A stretch of 64,000 bases of DNA from Dysidea avara. Taxonomy: Eukaryota; Porifera; Demospongiae; Dictyoceratida; Dysideidae. Where the stretch lies: positions 35,810,508 to 35,874,507 of the forward strand of contig NC_089280.1 in assembly GCF_963678975.1 (NCBI RefSeq), written 5' to 3'. The notes beneath the pieces are model-generated. The model searched no databases. It was not told where the DNA came from and was given only the letters and a program-made list of their open reading frames with translations. The translations under genes and the position numbers were made by a program. This document shows, piece by piece, positions 23,516 to 35,010 of this stretch (position 1 is the first letter of the stretch; each line of letters opens with the position of its first letter).

Positions 23516-25518
23516 CTAAAGGTTTTGCTTTGTGTGTGTGTGTATTGTGTACCTGTTAGTCTCGCATAACCAGACCAGTGTTTTAATGTAAAGGCTCCCA
23601 AGCTGAAAAGGGTTTGCTACAGACATGGGTCTCAGTACACGAGTAAACTAGCTAATACTTCAGTACAAATTTGAAAGTACTGGCTTTATCTCAAATTTCC
23701 CAATGTATTCGTAAGTTTTTTGCTAAGTACATAAAGTACTTATAAGTATTTTAAGCACTTTTAAAGTATTGTGTACTTTGTATGCATGTGTATACTAAGT
23801 AAGATTGGAAAACACTAGAAGAATTCATGAAGTTATATATTATACTTCTACAGCAAATGACATGTGAGTTATGGGTGCTAATTTACAGTGTGATAGGTTG
23901 TCGTCATAATTTCCATGTTAAAACAGCTCGCTTCAGCACATGGAGGAGTACAGGAAAAGTACTATATCTTATTTGTCAGTTCATGGTGAATAGATTAGTA
24001 GCTTGTTTCGGTCATGATTCATTAAGCACCTGTAACTAATTTGCCATATTGTTGCTGTACAAATTATCAACTGTTCCAACTGTGTAGTGCTATAACTCAA
24101 AGACCACTCATCTTACAATGCTGAAACTTTGACACCCACTCCTTTGTTACAAAAATGGAATTCGAGAAATGTGCAAAGCTTTTGCTCAGTCAGTTGCATT
24201 CAGCATGAAATGACAAATCCATACATGTGCTTGTTGCCATTTTGAGTGGTGTAATCAACACTTTCACATTTCCTGCTGGGTGTTGTCACAATTTGCCTAT
24301 TGGAAGTGTACCAGACCCTTTTAGCACGGGCACTTATAATCTCTAATTGATATGCCTTTGCACTGAAATAGTGGTGTGGCAGCAGGAGACTTTGTATGTG
24401 TGTCTCAGTAATAATCCATGCCAATAGCATCGCAAAAGAATGGTGCAATCTATGTACATGTCACACTTCTAGTGGTTTTTTTTCGGCCACTATTGTGGTC
24501 AAATTAGTCTAGTGTGATTATATTCCTGCTGCAATTTTAATATCACTGCAAATGTATAAAGTGCTCCCAGTCATTTTCAGCTAAAAGATGATTTAGGAAA
24601 TTAGGACAATACTGAGCATGACAGTTCAATTTATAAAGCGTCACTGCGTCATGCATCAAGTTTCATACCACAAGTTGCTGCAGAGATTTATAGATGTATT
24701 CCACACATCATGGAATTTTTCATTTATTGACCAGTGAAATAAAGAATATGCTGGTGTGAATGCCAATCTAATGCAATAAATTATCTGTATTATCTATGCA
24801 ACAGGTAAGGTTTATAACTAACGATTGGTTAGTAGGCACGTTTCAAAGTCAGTTTACAAACTACATATATAAAATTAATGTGTTTTGCTTCATGCATACT
24901 TACAAAATTCTTACTGATAAATGAGCTTGGCTCTAACCATGCAAAAACATCACACATCCCTAATAAGTGGGCGTAGCTCACAAAAGAAGTTGGCTTGCTG
25001 TTAGACTATAGACTACAACTCTTACAATAACAGTGCATTTATATAATCACATGGATTTTAATACCAATCAATTAGTGGGTGTGGCTCCATATGTATAAGC
25101 CTGCAGGCAGTAACTGTCGCAAAGACAGAGCTGCCACTCCTACTTAAATATTATCAATACTAGAAAAACGATATAATATATTTATACAATTTTTGAAGTC
25201 CAGCTTCGTTAAATACATAATATCAGTCTTATCATAATTCTCAGCAGCAACCTACGTACATTGATTCATGCATACCTGCAGACTGCAATACACCTACAGC
25301 TACTGATAATTGCATGACTACATATGCCTATAGAACACCACTGCAACTCCAGCATACATAGTATTGCAATTATATATTGCTACTGTATTTGCAAAATTAA
25401 GGTGTACCATGCTACTATTAAAGTGCAATGATGATATCAGTAGTCATACTAGCTCCTACTTTTCATAACTACACGTGATACATGCATGTCTACAAGTGTA
25501 TAAATATGTGAATGTGGC
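23516..25518. other. Intergenic; diverged foldback half at 24240-24396
   Basis: No supported gene. 24240-24396 is a diverged copy of the right half of the foldback at 20587-20954; CCTATTGGAAGTGTACCAGA is shared. A shorter trace, TAGTCTCGCATAACCAGACC, lies near 23557. Reading frames at 23827-24448 have no motif. Confidence 0.5.
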
Positions 25519-25520
25519 TA

Positions 25521-25716
25521 CAGTGGAACCTCTTTTAATGGATCCTCCCTGTAAAGGACACTGTACATTTAACCTCCTTATAAAGGACAGTTACTGAAGT
25601 CCCTATAGACCTTTACCAATACAATTTACCTCTGAAAGAGGACAACCTCCTTATAACAGTAAAATTTCACCAAAATTGGTTGGTCCCAAAGTGTCCATTA
25701 AATAGAGGTTCCACTG
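25521..25716. mobile_element. Pogo/Tigger-like MITE
   Basis: The ends are CAGTGGAACCTCT and its reverse complement, with TA directly outside on both sides (25519-25520 and 25717-25718). CAGTGGAACCTC ends with a TA target are typical of Tigger elements of the pogo group of Tc1/mariner. It is 196 bp and non-coding, with internal CCTTATAAAGGACA words. Confidence 0.85.
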
Positions 25717-25719
25717 TAT

Positions 25720-26319
25720 ACTGTTTGTAACTGCTTTACTAGAGTATTTCAATATATAGGTACTTGTGTTTTAGTGGAAGTACAGCTGTGTGGTTGAGGA
25801 AACATTGAACATGAGTTAAACACATGCATGTACGTAATGTCGACAATGACTGGTTGTTCAGTATGTTTTACTCTAAATTAAAATTGATTGTTGTTAATTG
25901 ACATTACAAACCCACTGCGATAATTCTCAATCCTCTCACTATTCTTTAACATAATTATACATAACTAGCATTGGTACCTGCCCTACATGCAGGACCATCT
26001 CCACATTAAACATTTTAATGCCAGGAAGAGGGACCAAGCATTAAACACCAGCACTGCTCATGTAGCTATGTAGAGCACATGGTGATGTCACATTTTTTAA
26101 ACAGCATGAGATTTCCTTGTCATTAATGATGCAAAACACTAAAGTTTATTGTTTGTGGTTTTGACAGGAATGTAGTTTAATTATTCAATGCATCTTTCCT
26201 ACCAGTGACTTCAACGTGCTGTATAGAACAAACGAAACCTTTGCTGCTTTACATGACAACTATTGCAACAATAATTAATATATTGGGAACCAAGCATAAA
26301 TATTAGTGTCCTATATTTG
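25720..26319. other. No recognised gene
   Basis: 26150-26270 is a diverged direct relative of 27280-27400: TGTGGTTTTGACAGGAATGTAG is shared, written here as one word of the R5 family. Otherwise nothing recognised. Confidence 0.45.
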
Positions 26320-27830
26320 CTGTGTAGCATGCATGTCGATAGTGCTTTAAAGTACATGATCCTTATGCAGTACATAATAATTTATAGTGAAATAATGAGC
26401 ATGCAAGGCTAATTAGTTAAACTGCATGCGAGCCAAGGCAATTGTATACAGTATATACCCTACATTACATACAGGTTGTGTACACATGGTACAGTTTCAG
26501 TTTCTACATTATGATGTTTACCTTACCAACTGTCACAAAGAGAAATGAACTTAGGCATAATTTAAAACCAACACAATTTGCAGTTATAGTTACTGCATGG
26601 GCAAAGGTTCAGAACTTGTCCTATGCTATGTACTTTCAGTTCTGATGTTGTCATATACCTCTTGCCATACAAAAACTCAGTTTTGAAACACCTGCAGTGT
26701 AATTGACCATTAAGGTAATGTATGAATCATTAGAGTGAAAGCATGTAAGCAGGATAGTGAAACAGTTGTGCCAGGTCAGATGCAGTTCCTCAGTGTAAAC
26801 TATAGATCTGCATGGTTCCAGTATTGATCATTTTTCATATGCACAGTAGTATTTGTTCAATCATGCAAGCTGCCTATTTACTACAGCAGTAATGAGGTAA
26901 ATCTGAACAAACAGTTTTGCATGTCAGTGCACACCTATGTGCTTAAAACAAAGATGTAGATATTCTGGATACTGGTGAAAGAAGCTTTTACCTACTCTAA
27001 TACAACACACTGGACCAACACACAGATGGACAAATATGTTGGCAATTTGCCTGCCCTATCCCAAAAGTGCTATAAGAGTCCCTATGATGTGAGGCAGTTA
27101 AGTGCCAGTGTTGAAAAACTGAGTATAAGAGTTTGTAGATGAAGATTTGCATGGAACAGATAGAACAAAAAGGTGCATCAAAAAGGTCCCTAAAGTGAAA
27201 AAAAACGTTATGTGAACCCTGGCTGGTTATAATAAGTTGGGGTTAAGGGAGGTGCACAAATCGCCACAGTTGTTTATCTGTGGTTTTGACAGGAATGTAG
27301 CTCAACTTTTCAGTGATCCTTCCCTACACAGTGCCTTCATCGCCCTATAAAGAGCGAACAAAAGCATGTATTGATTTGCTACAACAACACTCGAGTTGCC
27401 AGATGATGGGCGTTTAATTTCGCTAAAGTCCCGCCTCGATACGTGCTTTGCATGCCAAGATATGATGAGCTAAAAGTCGTGTTTTAAAAAGGTGTTCACA
27501 AAAAGGTACTGAGTAGAAAGAAAAAAAATCTGTCAACACGTGGATTTGAACCCACGACCTCTTACACGCTAGTCAGGCGTTCTACCACTTGAACAGTATG
27601 TGCTGTGGTTTTCAAAGGAATGTTGCTCAAGTTTTCTCTACACCTTGGCCTTCTACGCGCTGTAGAGACCGAACGGAAGCACGCGTGAACTCGTGATAAC
27701 AATCTTAGAGTAGGCGGATGATGAGCGCTTCATTATCAGCACAGACTATGTCGATTCGCGCCAAGTCTGGTGAGTAAGCAGCGTGACCGTCAGACAGACA
27801 GACAGCTTTTCAGCTTTATATAGAAGATTT
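26320..27830 (-). mobile_element. 1.5-kb tRNA-bearing repeat R5, copy 1
   Basis: Read from 27830 down to 26320, this matches 47536-49835 on the plus strand block by block. The order is a TATATAAAGCTGAAAAGC start with GTCTGTCTGTCTG; GCGCTCATCATCC; a tRNA-like segment; GTAGCAAATCAATACATGCT; a TTTTGATGCACCTTTTTGTTC block; and ATAGTTTACACTGAGGAACT. Last come words near GATCATGC...CATGCATG. The element type is unknown. It has no coding capacity and no terminal inverted repeats. A Helitron-like or composite SINE nature is possible but unproved. Confidence 0.75.
27534..27602 (-). tRNA. tRNA-like pol III segment inside R5 (probably not functional)
   Basis: On the minus strand a D-arm-like GTTCAAGTGGTAGAAC (box A region) is followed about 20 nt later by a T-arm GGGTTCAAATCCACG (box B). 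AGC falls where an alanine anticodon would be. The anticodon stem pairs poorly, and the acceptor stem is not clear. I read it as a tRNA-derived promoter carried by the repeat, not a working tRNA gene. The matching segment in the other R5 copy (47843-47915) is even more diverged. Confidence 0.5.
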
Positions 27831-29077
27831 GTATGAGCAGAATAATTACAATAGTTGTTTTGTTTGTTCTTACTAATTGCAGTGTCTGGTCAGACTGATG
27901 ATCACTCCGAATACAGCAGCAAATGGCCAGTACATCATTCAAACATCATGAAGAAAGAGTTTTCATTCTAAAGATATGACAAAAATGTATTTATAGTGTA
28001 TTTAACCATAAAATTACTTCAAACCAACAACAGTTACAGGTTTAAAATTAACTGATGCGTTGCCAGTACTAGTGCAGGTGTGCGTAATAAACATGAAAAG
28101 GGTCTAAGTAACTTAGGTACCTCCAAAAATCCACCAAAAAAACTTCACACCACAGGGGTCTAATTAATTTAGTAACCAGATGGCCTTGTGTCATGGCGCC
28201 TGAGCGAAGCAAAGGTGCTACTACAGGGCCTGATCATGAGGTACACAGTAAGTACTGTTAAGTTGGTCTCATAAAAAAAAAACTACTGTGTTGACCAGTA
28301 ATGGTCATGCAGCCTTCCAAAATGAAGAGACAAACAATAGTAATGATGTTACTGGTACACATTTGCTTTGCTTGGAATGATTGTGGCACAGCCATGTAAA
28401 TACTGGAGAACACATTAATACTTACGTAGCTGGTGAGCAGGCAATGTGTTTAAAGTTCTGCACATCCAGTCCCATCCTAAATTATCCTTATAGTTCATTC
28501 CTCTACCTCTGCTTATTTTTTCATCACACGGACTCAGTGATGTCTAGTATCAACAGAATGCACAATAACAAACACTTGATTGCTTTCAATACCAACAATC
28601 AGGCTCTTATGGAATGAACAAAACAACCTATAATATTATCAGCATTGTCATTAGGCTAACACCAAGAAGTGATGATTGGCTTATTGTGAATGAGGCATTC
28701 AGTTGTTGGACAAACAGACTAACTGATACAATGCCTCATAAGCAGTAAACTGCCTCATAAGCAGTAAACTATAGTAAGGCAATGGACCAGGGGAAAGACT
28801 GCCTGTCTGATTTACCTTTACATTATATGGGACACAGGCCTTTTGTATCTTCTAAACCAATGCTGGCACTAGTAATCTGTTAGTCTGTGATTGTACCAGG
28901 AGCTTTATAATTACTGCTAGGTGCCTTTGTGTTTATAAACCCCTTGTACTAAGTGTTTACATAAAAAGGTAGTCAGATTTTGGAGCTACGCATTCCCACA
29001 TTGGTACATAATAACATAATATACTATAAGGGTTGACTCTTCTGAAGCTCTTTAATAAACTCTAATAAGTGACTGAA
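27831..29077. other. No recognised gene
   Basis: No coding evidence. A 20-bp unit, TGCCTCATAAGCAGTAAACT, is directly repeated at about 28733-28772. The 78-codon frame at 28381-28617 has no motif. Confidence 0.45.
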
Positions 29078-29306
29078 TTTTGGAAATCACCCATATGGGC
29101 GTGCATGAAATAATTAGAATTTTCATGTTTGATGGGTTGCTAATAAGAGGACACAGTTTTGAAAATATTTCAAGTATTTTATTATAATTTAAGGTATTGA
29201 GAATGACTTAAAACTGTCAAGAATTAGATTTGTACTATACAGTTTGTGATTTGATCATTAAATATTTTAGGTGTCAAATGTGCCCATATGGGTGGTTTTC
29301 CAAAAT
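29078..29306. mobile_element. Small MITE-like inverted-repeat element
   Basis: TTTTGGAAATCACCCATATG at the left end matches the reverse complement of CATATGGGTGGTTTTCCAAAA at the right with one small gap. The element is about 230 bp, AT-rich and non-coding. No clear target duplication. Confidence 0.6.
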
Positions 29307-29334
29307 TTGGTCACATTAAGCAGATGTATCTGTT

Positions 29335-29980
29335 TAGTTGCATAACCCCAAAATCAATGCACACGCACATGCAAGCTTGGTAATTGTTTCTCATTCCCAC
29401 CTGCATTACTATTCATCCTCTCGCCTCAAATTCTATTAACGTGTGCACACATTTTGACCCGGAAAAGTTTGGCCTTACAGCACAGAAAAAAATATTTCCA
29501 GATAACTTTAAATAAGAAGGCTAATTTCTGCATAGTGGATAACCTGCTTTTGCAGTGGTTTGTGAGTATTTTGTTCAGCACACCTATCATTCATAACCCC
29601 CAGTACAGGCTTGGTAGGTGAGATTTGGGGGTTAGCTACCAACAAAATATCCTGCCAAGTGTGCATGTGGGCCACTGCAATAAATTTTCCATTTTGTATC
29701 TAATGACAATTGGTTTACAGGTAGCGGCAGTATTCCTGCAGATAACATTTGCTTTGTTAAATCCCCACTTGATCACCACCCTAGCTGCCTGTATGGGCAG
29801 TACAGGGTTAGCATCGATAGGTGTACATATATAAAATGACCTCCCTCCCACATAGAATCCATGCCATGGTTGAGAAACAAGTATCAAGTTTACCTGCATG
29901 GCCTAATGGCAGTACACTATGTTGTACCTAACAATTTCCAAGCCCTAATGTTGGTCACTTAAGGCTGAATTGTAAGCCAT
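29335..29980 (-). repeat. Interspersed repeat R2, copy 2
   Basis: Reverse-oriented partner of 22386-23165. It lacks the SINE present in copy 1: the sequence passes straight from ACACCTATCGATGC to the TGACCTCCCTCCCACATAGA side. It therefore shows the pre-insertion state. Confidence 0.85.
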
Positions 29981-30374
29981 GTTCTGTTCATAATTATACT
30001 ATTCCCAGGGGTAGACAAGAAACATAAAAAACATAGTACTTGGTAATACAAGTGTACACATTGTACCTCAAACAATGGCAGTCAACTCAGCTTATTAGAC
30101 AGTTTACTGCTTCTGTTCATGCCTCTCTCTTCCATGATGTCACGACCCTGAAATCGCTATACGTAATTATTTTTATGAGGCGCTTATGGACTCAACTTTG
30201 GTGAACAAAACGATAGCCATTAGCCTCTTGACACACCCCCTCGTACTGTATTTTCCGTACACACGCGCGGCGGTGATTTAACTCTAACATGCAGACACAT
30301 ACGGAACTTAAATATGGCTAAGTCCACTACAGTGGGATTCAACTTAATAAAGAAGCTCGTAAAGAAGGTACTTG
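29981..30374. other. No recognised element
   Basis: Short stretch between two interspersed repeats. Nothing recognised. Confidence 0.4.
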
Positions 30375-31157
30375 TGAAGAGATGGTACAACATTTACATG
30401 ATGTTTATGGACACGTGGTGATCAGATCTATAATTTATAGTCAACCTGTCTAATAAGGACCATTTTTGGATTTGCTAGAAAGGGTTGATGCTTTGGTGCT
30501 ATGTATTAAAGAAGTATAACTTAACTGCAGCACATAGATGGCCTTTCAATACAGGTGGTCACTAATACAGGTTGCAATGCACCTAGACACCCTCATTCTG
30601 TAAGACAAACTTGGCATGGCTTTGTTGTGAGTGGTTATTGGAGGTGTACACTCCAATACAGCAATGATAGCCTGCAAATTCCACCGCATACCACAACATA
30701 ATTCATTATATCTCTTGAGCCCATTGTGGTCCCACCACAAAAATTTTATCAAACATAGATTATGACCCAATCATTATTCACAAAAGAATTTGAAAAATTT
30801 CAAGCAGCATTTTTCAAAATATAAAGGATTAAAGTTTTCAATGAAGTAGTTTTGAACCATAATTAAGTGGATATCCCATAATTTAGGGATCACTGGAAAG
30901 GTCAATCAACAGTCTTCCATCAGTGAAAATTGTATTTACACAGTACAAAGTTGCAGTCAATTTTATAACTAGAGATGGACCAAATTTTCATGAAATATTC
31001 AAAATATTTGTGGTCATAAATCAGAAACTATGGAATGTATGGAACTAAAAATTTGCATGAGTGATAAGCACCACAGGTACTACAAACACACCAAGTTTCG
31101 TCAAAATCCGAGAGGTGACCCTAAATTCCTTGTTGATTTGACATGGAATGACCCGAA
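30375..31157 (-). repeat. Interspersed repeat R1, copy 2
   Basis: Reverse-oriented partner of 17068-17845. The shared 74-codon frame here is at 30546-30770 (minus) and differs from copy 1 at about ten residues. Confidence 0.85.
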
Positions 31158-31412
31158 AGTAATTCAGCCACCTCTATCTTGTCACACTGTACAGAGATTT
31201 ATCATTACAGAGCACCTTAATTTGCTACTTTTTTGTAGTGAAACCTCATTAATTGGGCCACCTCTGGGACCCAAACTTTAGCCTGAATAATAAGGTGGTC
31301 TTAGTAATGAGGTCATGAGGTACACCTTAGCTATGTTTGGGACCTACTTGACATGGTCACTATAATGAGGTGGTCTTATTAATGAGGTCATGAAGTATAC
31401 CTTAGCTATGTT

Positions 31413-31731
31413 CAGGGCCGCCCAGAGAAATTAAGGGGCCCAGGGCAAAGAGTTAAAGTGGGGCCCTTGACCCAAGTTGTAAGGTGAAGACCAAAAAAAA
31501 AAAAAAAAAAGGTCACAACCTGCTGGCAATGACAATAACTACCCATCACCAACCATATCTCCTTATCTATAACCTTGCTACACTGCTCCTCTGAAGAATA
31601 CTGTGACTGCTCTATTAGAGTATTTAGATCTGACTGCTCTATTAGACTGTTAAACAGGTATTCAGGGGGCCCTTTCAGGCTGGGGCCCGGGGCAAAATGC
31701 CCCAGTTGCCCCCCCCCTGTGGGCGGCCCTG
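31413..31731. mobile_element. hAT-type MITE with exact 8-bp target duplication
   Basis: The ends are CAGGGCCGCCC and its reverse complement. The flanks are GCTATGTT at 31405-31412 and 31732-31739, an exact 8-bp duplication. The host's tandem repeat gives an intact empty site at about 31327-31336 (TTAGCTATGTTTGGG). The element is 319 bp with an A-tract, an AAGGTCACAACCTGCTGGCA block, and two copies of the recurrent TGACTGCTCTATTAGAG motif (31603-31647). It belongs with 46673, 48107 and 50146. Confidence 0.95.
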
Positions 31732-31956
31732 GCTATGTTTGGGACCTACTTGACATGGTCACTATAATGAGGTGGTCTTATTAATGAGGTCATGAATAAT
31801 CGGTCAAGAAATAGTAATAACACTGCAAGGTTTTTGATATGAAATGCAGTAATAATGTGCAGTATATTTGGCACGCTCATGCATTGCGCATTTTAATTAA
31901 AATTCAGTCTTGAAAATCCTATTATGCTGGCATAATTGGTGCAAGCCTATTGGGAC

Positions 31957-33129
31957 TAGTCTCGCGTGGAAATCAATCAGGTGTTTGCCATGGGTCACAA
32001 GAATAGAACGGCAGCAACCACCATGAATAGATAACAATGATGCAATTGTTAAGTGCTTTGGAAGGGCCAGACAAAGTCTCTGGAAGCACATAAAGAGCAG
32101 GGACGGGTCACTTCATATATGGATGGCCACGCGCAGGGCCTAGGTGGGGCACACCTTCGCATTAAGTCCTTCAATGCAATTATAAATGCACGACATATGA
32201 GTCCATCTCACTGTGGACTCTTACACATTTATATAGAAATCTTATTAAAGTGCATGGTTGTGCCTAGCTAGCTAAATATACTGCTACACTGCTGTTTCTG
32301 CAGCTAATTGACCCTACAACCTACGCTATTGCTCGATCAGCATGCAATTTTACCTAATTTCTTCTTCCACAGCTCTCACGGATTAACTCTTCATCCAAAT
32401 TTTAATCGGCTAGCAACATGTCACACATCAGCATTGGAGATCCGCTCAACCATAGCGGGCATTAAAAGGAATGCGTAGTAGCACGTGCCTCATCACCTGG
32501 GCAATCACCTTAGTAGTCAGGTTGGTTGTCCACGTAAGCCAAATGCAAAAATATCACGTGAATAGAAATAACCAATGAAATTTCACACCAGGCGGATGGC
32601 GCTAGTTTAAACTGAAGGCTGCTGATCTCATTGGCTACTTTCAAGCACGTGACTTTTAACACTTTGTCTCTCTAGTCAACCAACCGGAAATAGACTGTAT
32701 CATAGGTCCAATCTCCAACCACTATTAGCATCACTAGCAGCTCACTATTCACAACCTTTTTGCAGTGAGCATTAAAAGGAATACTTCATTTACTAAACCT
32801 CTTGCATGTCTTCTATCAAGAACACCTCACTCAACACCTGTTATAGAGTATCTTCCCTCCAACTCATTCACATTTGAACTCGCGATCACGTGATAGTGGG
32901 CATTAAATGGAATTTAAATTTTCTTTGTCCGCTGATGTTAATAATAGCGAAATAACATGAAATTGTATCTGCAGCGATGATTTTCACATGAAAATCTGCA
33001 TGGTTGCGTTATGAGAAATCGTCGCCCGTCGAATCACATGACTTGCAACATTTACTGACGATGGGGCCTGGAAAGCTGACGGTGGGGCACAGGCCCCAGT
33101 GTAGCTACGTCACTGCCCACGCGAGACTA
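31957..33129. mobile_element. 1.17-kb element with TAGTCTCGCGTGG ends
   Basis: TAGTCTCGCGTGG at 31957 and CCACGCGAGACTA ending at 33129 are exact inverted ends of 13 bp. They are shared with the short foldbacks at 33181 and 20587. The interior has no long frame; the 64- and 72-codon frames at 31897-32271 show no motif. A word GGCATTAAAAGGAAT occurs three times (near 32459, 32770 and 32900). It may be a longer relative of the foldbacks, or two foldback ends around unrelated DNA. Confidence 0.55.
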
Positions 33130-33180
33130 ATTTGGGACCTACTTACATGGTCACTATAATGAGGTGATCTACATGTCAAG

Positions 33181-33321
33181 TAGTCTCGCGTGGCCAGACC
33201 CTATTTCTCCGCACGGCGCTTATCGATTGGAAATTATAAGCGCCTGGTCCGAAAGCAGGCGCTTATAATTTCCAATCGATAAGCGCCGTGCGGAGAAATA
33301 GGGTCTGGCTACGCGAGACTA
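33181..33321. mobile_element. 141-bp almost pure palindrome (TAGTCTCGCG family)
   Basis: Arms of about 66 bp surround a loop of fewer than 10 bp. I see essentially one mismatch (GTGG versus GTAG near the ends). It carries CAGACCCTATTTCTCCGCAC and GGCGCTTATCGATTGGAAAT. It sits inside the pogo-like tandem repeat. Fully folded it would be an uninterrupted hairpin. Confidence 0.95.
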
Positions 33322-33451
33322 GCTAAGGTGTACTTCATGACCTCATTGACCTCATTGAGGTCATGAAGTACACCTTAGCTATGTTTGGGACCTTAATGAG
33401 GTGGTCTTATTAATGAAGTGGCCACTAGGTGAAGACTGTGAAGTTTCACTG

Positions 33452-34251
33452 CACATTCATATAAGACACATAGGTTCCATGCAAACCATGCAGGTGAGCA
33501 TAAGTGGGCAGAGATCAACACACACCACAATAAACAACATGGTAGTTGATTAAGGAAGGAGATGGGATGCTGCTACTATAATACATAAAAACCACAGCCA
33601 ACACATAGCTATATATTTATGTAGCTAGGAGGTGGCAGTGAACATAGTTTCCTTAGAGGAGGTAGCTCACACAAGATCATCTCTGGAGTCAAAACTACAT
33701 GTCTTTCAACATCCAATTGATCTAGTCTGTGCAACTTTCCAGAGTCCTACACTACCTGTCAACCATATAACTATGAAGTACGTTACCTTGAGAACAACCT
33801 TTCCAATTATTATTCCAATATGAGCTAAACAATGGAATTAGGCTCCTACAAGTACTACAGCATCTTGGGAAAACAATGATGCATGACATCCATATCTGGG
33901 TGCCTGGATTTGGAGTGGAATGGTGGACTGGAGTGGTGGAATGGACTGGAATGGAATGGTGGAATGGAACGGTATACTTAGTAATTTCAATTATATAGTG
34001 GTCACCTTTTTATAAAAACCACCTTCCACCTCTTGTCTAAATTGTTGTTTTAGAGTGTATCTCTAGAAGACAGTCATATTGATGTATGTCTAGAAAAGCT
34101 GGAGTGATATCTAATTTATGATACAATGCAGTAATATGTATCCCATACACAAAACAATTTGGCTATACAAAAAACTAATGCTGAGCGATAGTAGAAAATT
34201 CGTTATCACAATGATATAAAAGTATATTGAAGTGTTATTCATGATACAATA
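33452..34251. other. Intergenic with GGAAT-type repeat
   Basis: No gene. 33908-33973 is a TGGAATGG/TGGACTGG repeat. Its complement type appears at 47020-47165. Confidence 0.6.
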
Positions 34252-34406
34252 ATCCACACAAAAACAGCCAAGCAGCTAAAATTTATTAGCATTAACATCA
34301 TTGCAGCCATTTCTTGGCCGCCACCTTTGATTTCACAACTTTTTTCACCCAGGCTTTTTAAGGCCGCACCATTTTTTCACTGCTTGGCTGTTTTTGTGTG
34401 GATTTC
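34252..34406. repeat. 155-bp inverted-repeat element
   Basis: ATCCACACAAAAACAGCCAA plus GCAG at the left matches the reverse complement of the right end over about 26 bp. The interior is about 100 bp and non-coding. It is a small foldback or MITE. Confidence 0.75.
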
Positions 34407-34748
34407 ACTCCTTTTGTACTTTATAAGGCCCCAACCCAAAACCTGACTTTGAGGTTTGTTTTCACTCACATTTCTTCTATTCTATGTAGATACAATGATG
34501 ATTATTGAAGACAGACTTATAAATGTATTTTATTGCATGATTTAATTCAATATTTGATAATATTATTGTAATACTCTAATAAAGTGCACATTTTTTTTGA
34601 GGACTTCTAATAGAACATACATAGAATGTTCTAGAACAATCTAGTACTTCTATTGGTAGATCTATGAAATTACAAACATTTGATTATGAGCAGATTTCAA
34701 TTAGAAATTTCATTTATAAAGCAGAAATTAAGTGAGGTGATCAGCCAA

Positions 34749-35010
34749 GGTAGCAGTGGTTCAGTGGTTAAGGATGCAGGTGTTAGGTATGGAGGTCCCT
34801 GGTTCGAACTCTGGTAAGTCAATCAAAGATTGGAACAGCTTGCCAGTATCTGTCATAGAATCAGAAAACATAGATACATTTACTAATTACTTATTGTCTA
34901 TCTAATTGTTTGCTGTATATCTTATGTGTATGTGTGATTTCTTTGGGGTGTTGATCGCCCCCTGGGCGCATCGGCAATTGTCGTCTGCCCAGTAACAATA
35001 AATAAATAAA
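34749..35010 (+). mobile_element. SINE: tRNA-like head joined to a LINE ORF2 tail
   Basis: 34749-34815 is tRNA-like. A box-A-type TGGTTCAGTGGTTAAGG is followed by box B GGTTCGAACTC at 34801-34811. From 34816 the frame reads KSIKDWNSLPVSVIESENID and ends at a stop at 34903-34905. This is the same C-terminal end as the CR1-like ORF2 at 37.5-40.4 kb (INEWNNLP type). Then comes a 3' UTR with CTGCCCAGTAACAATAAATA and an AAATA repeat. The same tail word ends the LINE at about 40880-40917. The join places a pol III promoter in front of the retroposition signal of a partner LINE. Confidence 0.75.

Larger units (their letters stand above)
31236..33451. mobile_element. Composite pogo-like element with nested insertions
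   Basis: The left end TAGTGAAACCTCATTAATTG and the right end AAGTTTCACTG are inverted relatives of pogo/Tigger ends. The body is a tandem repeat of about 80-90 bp, with GAGGTCATGAAGTACACC, TTAGCTATGTTTGGGACCTA and ATAATGAGGTGGTCTTATTA. It is seen at 31309-31412, 31732-31795, 33130-33180 and 33322-33430. Three other elements interrupt it: 31413-31731, 31957-33129 and 33181-33321. The host element is therefore the oldest of the four. Confidence 0.65.

Noticed and set aside
27534..27602. Functional alanine tRNA gene
   Set aside because: The anticodon stem pairs poorly, the acceptor stem is unclear, and the segment lies inside a repeated element whose other copy is more degenerate.
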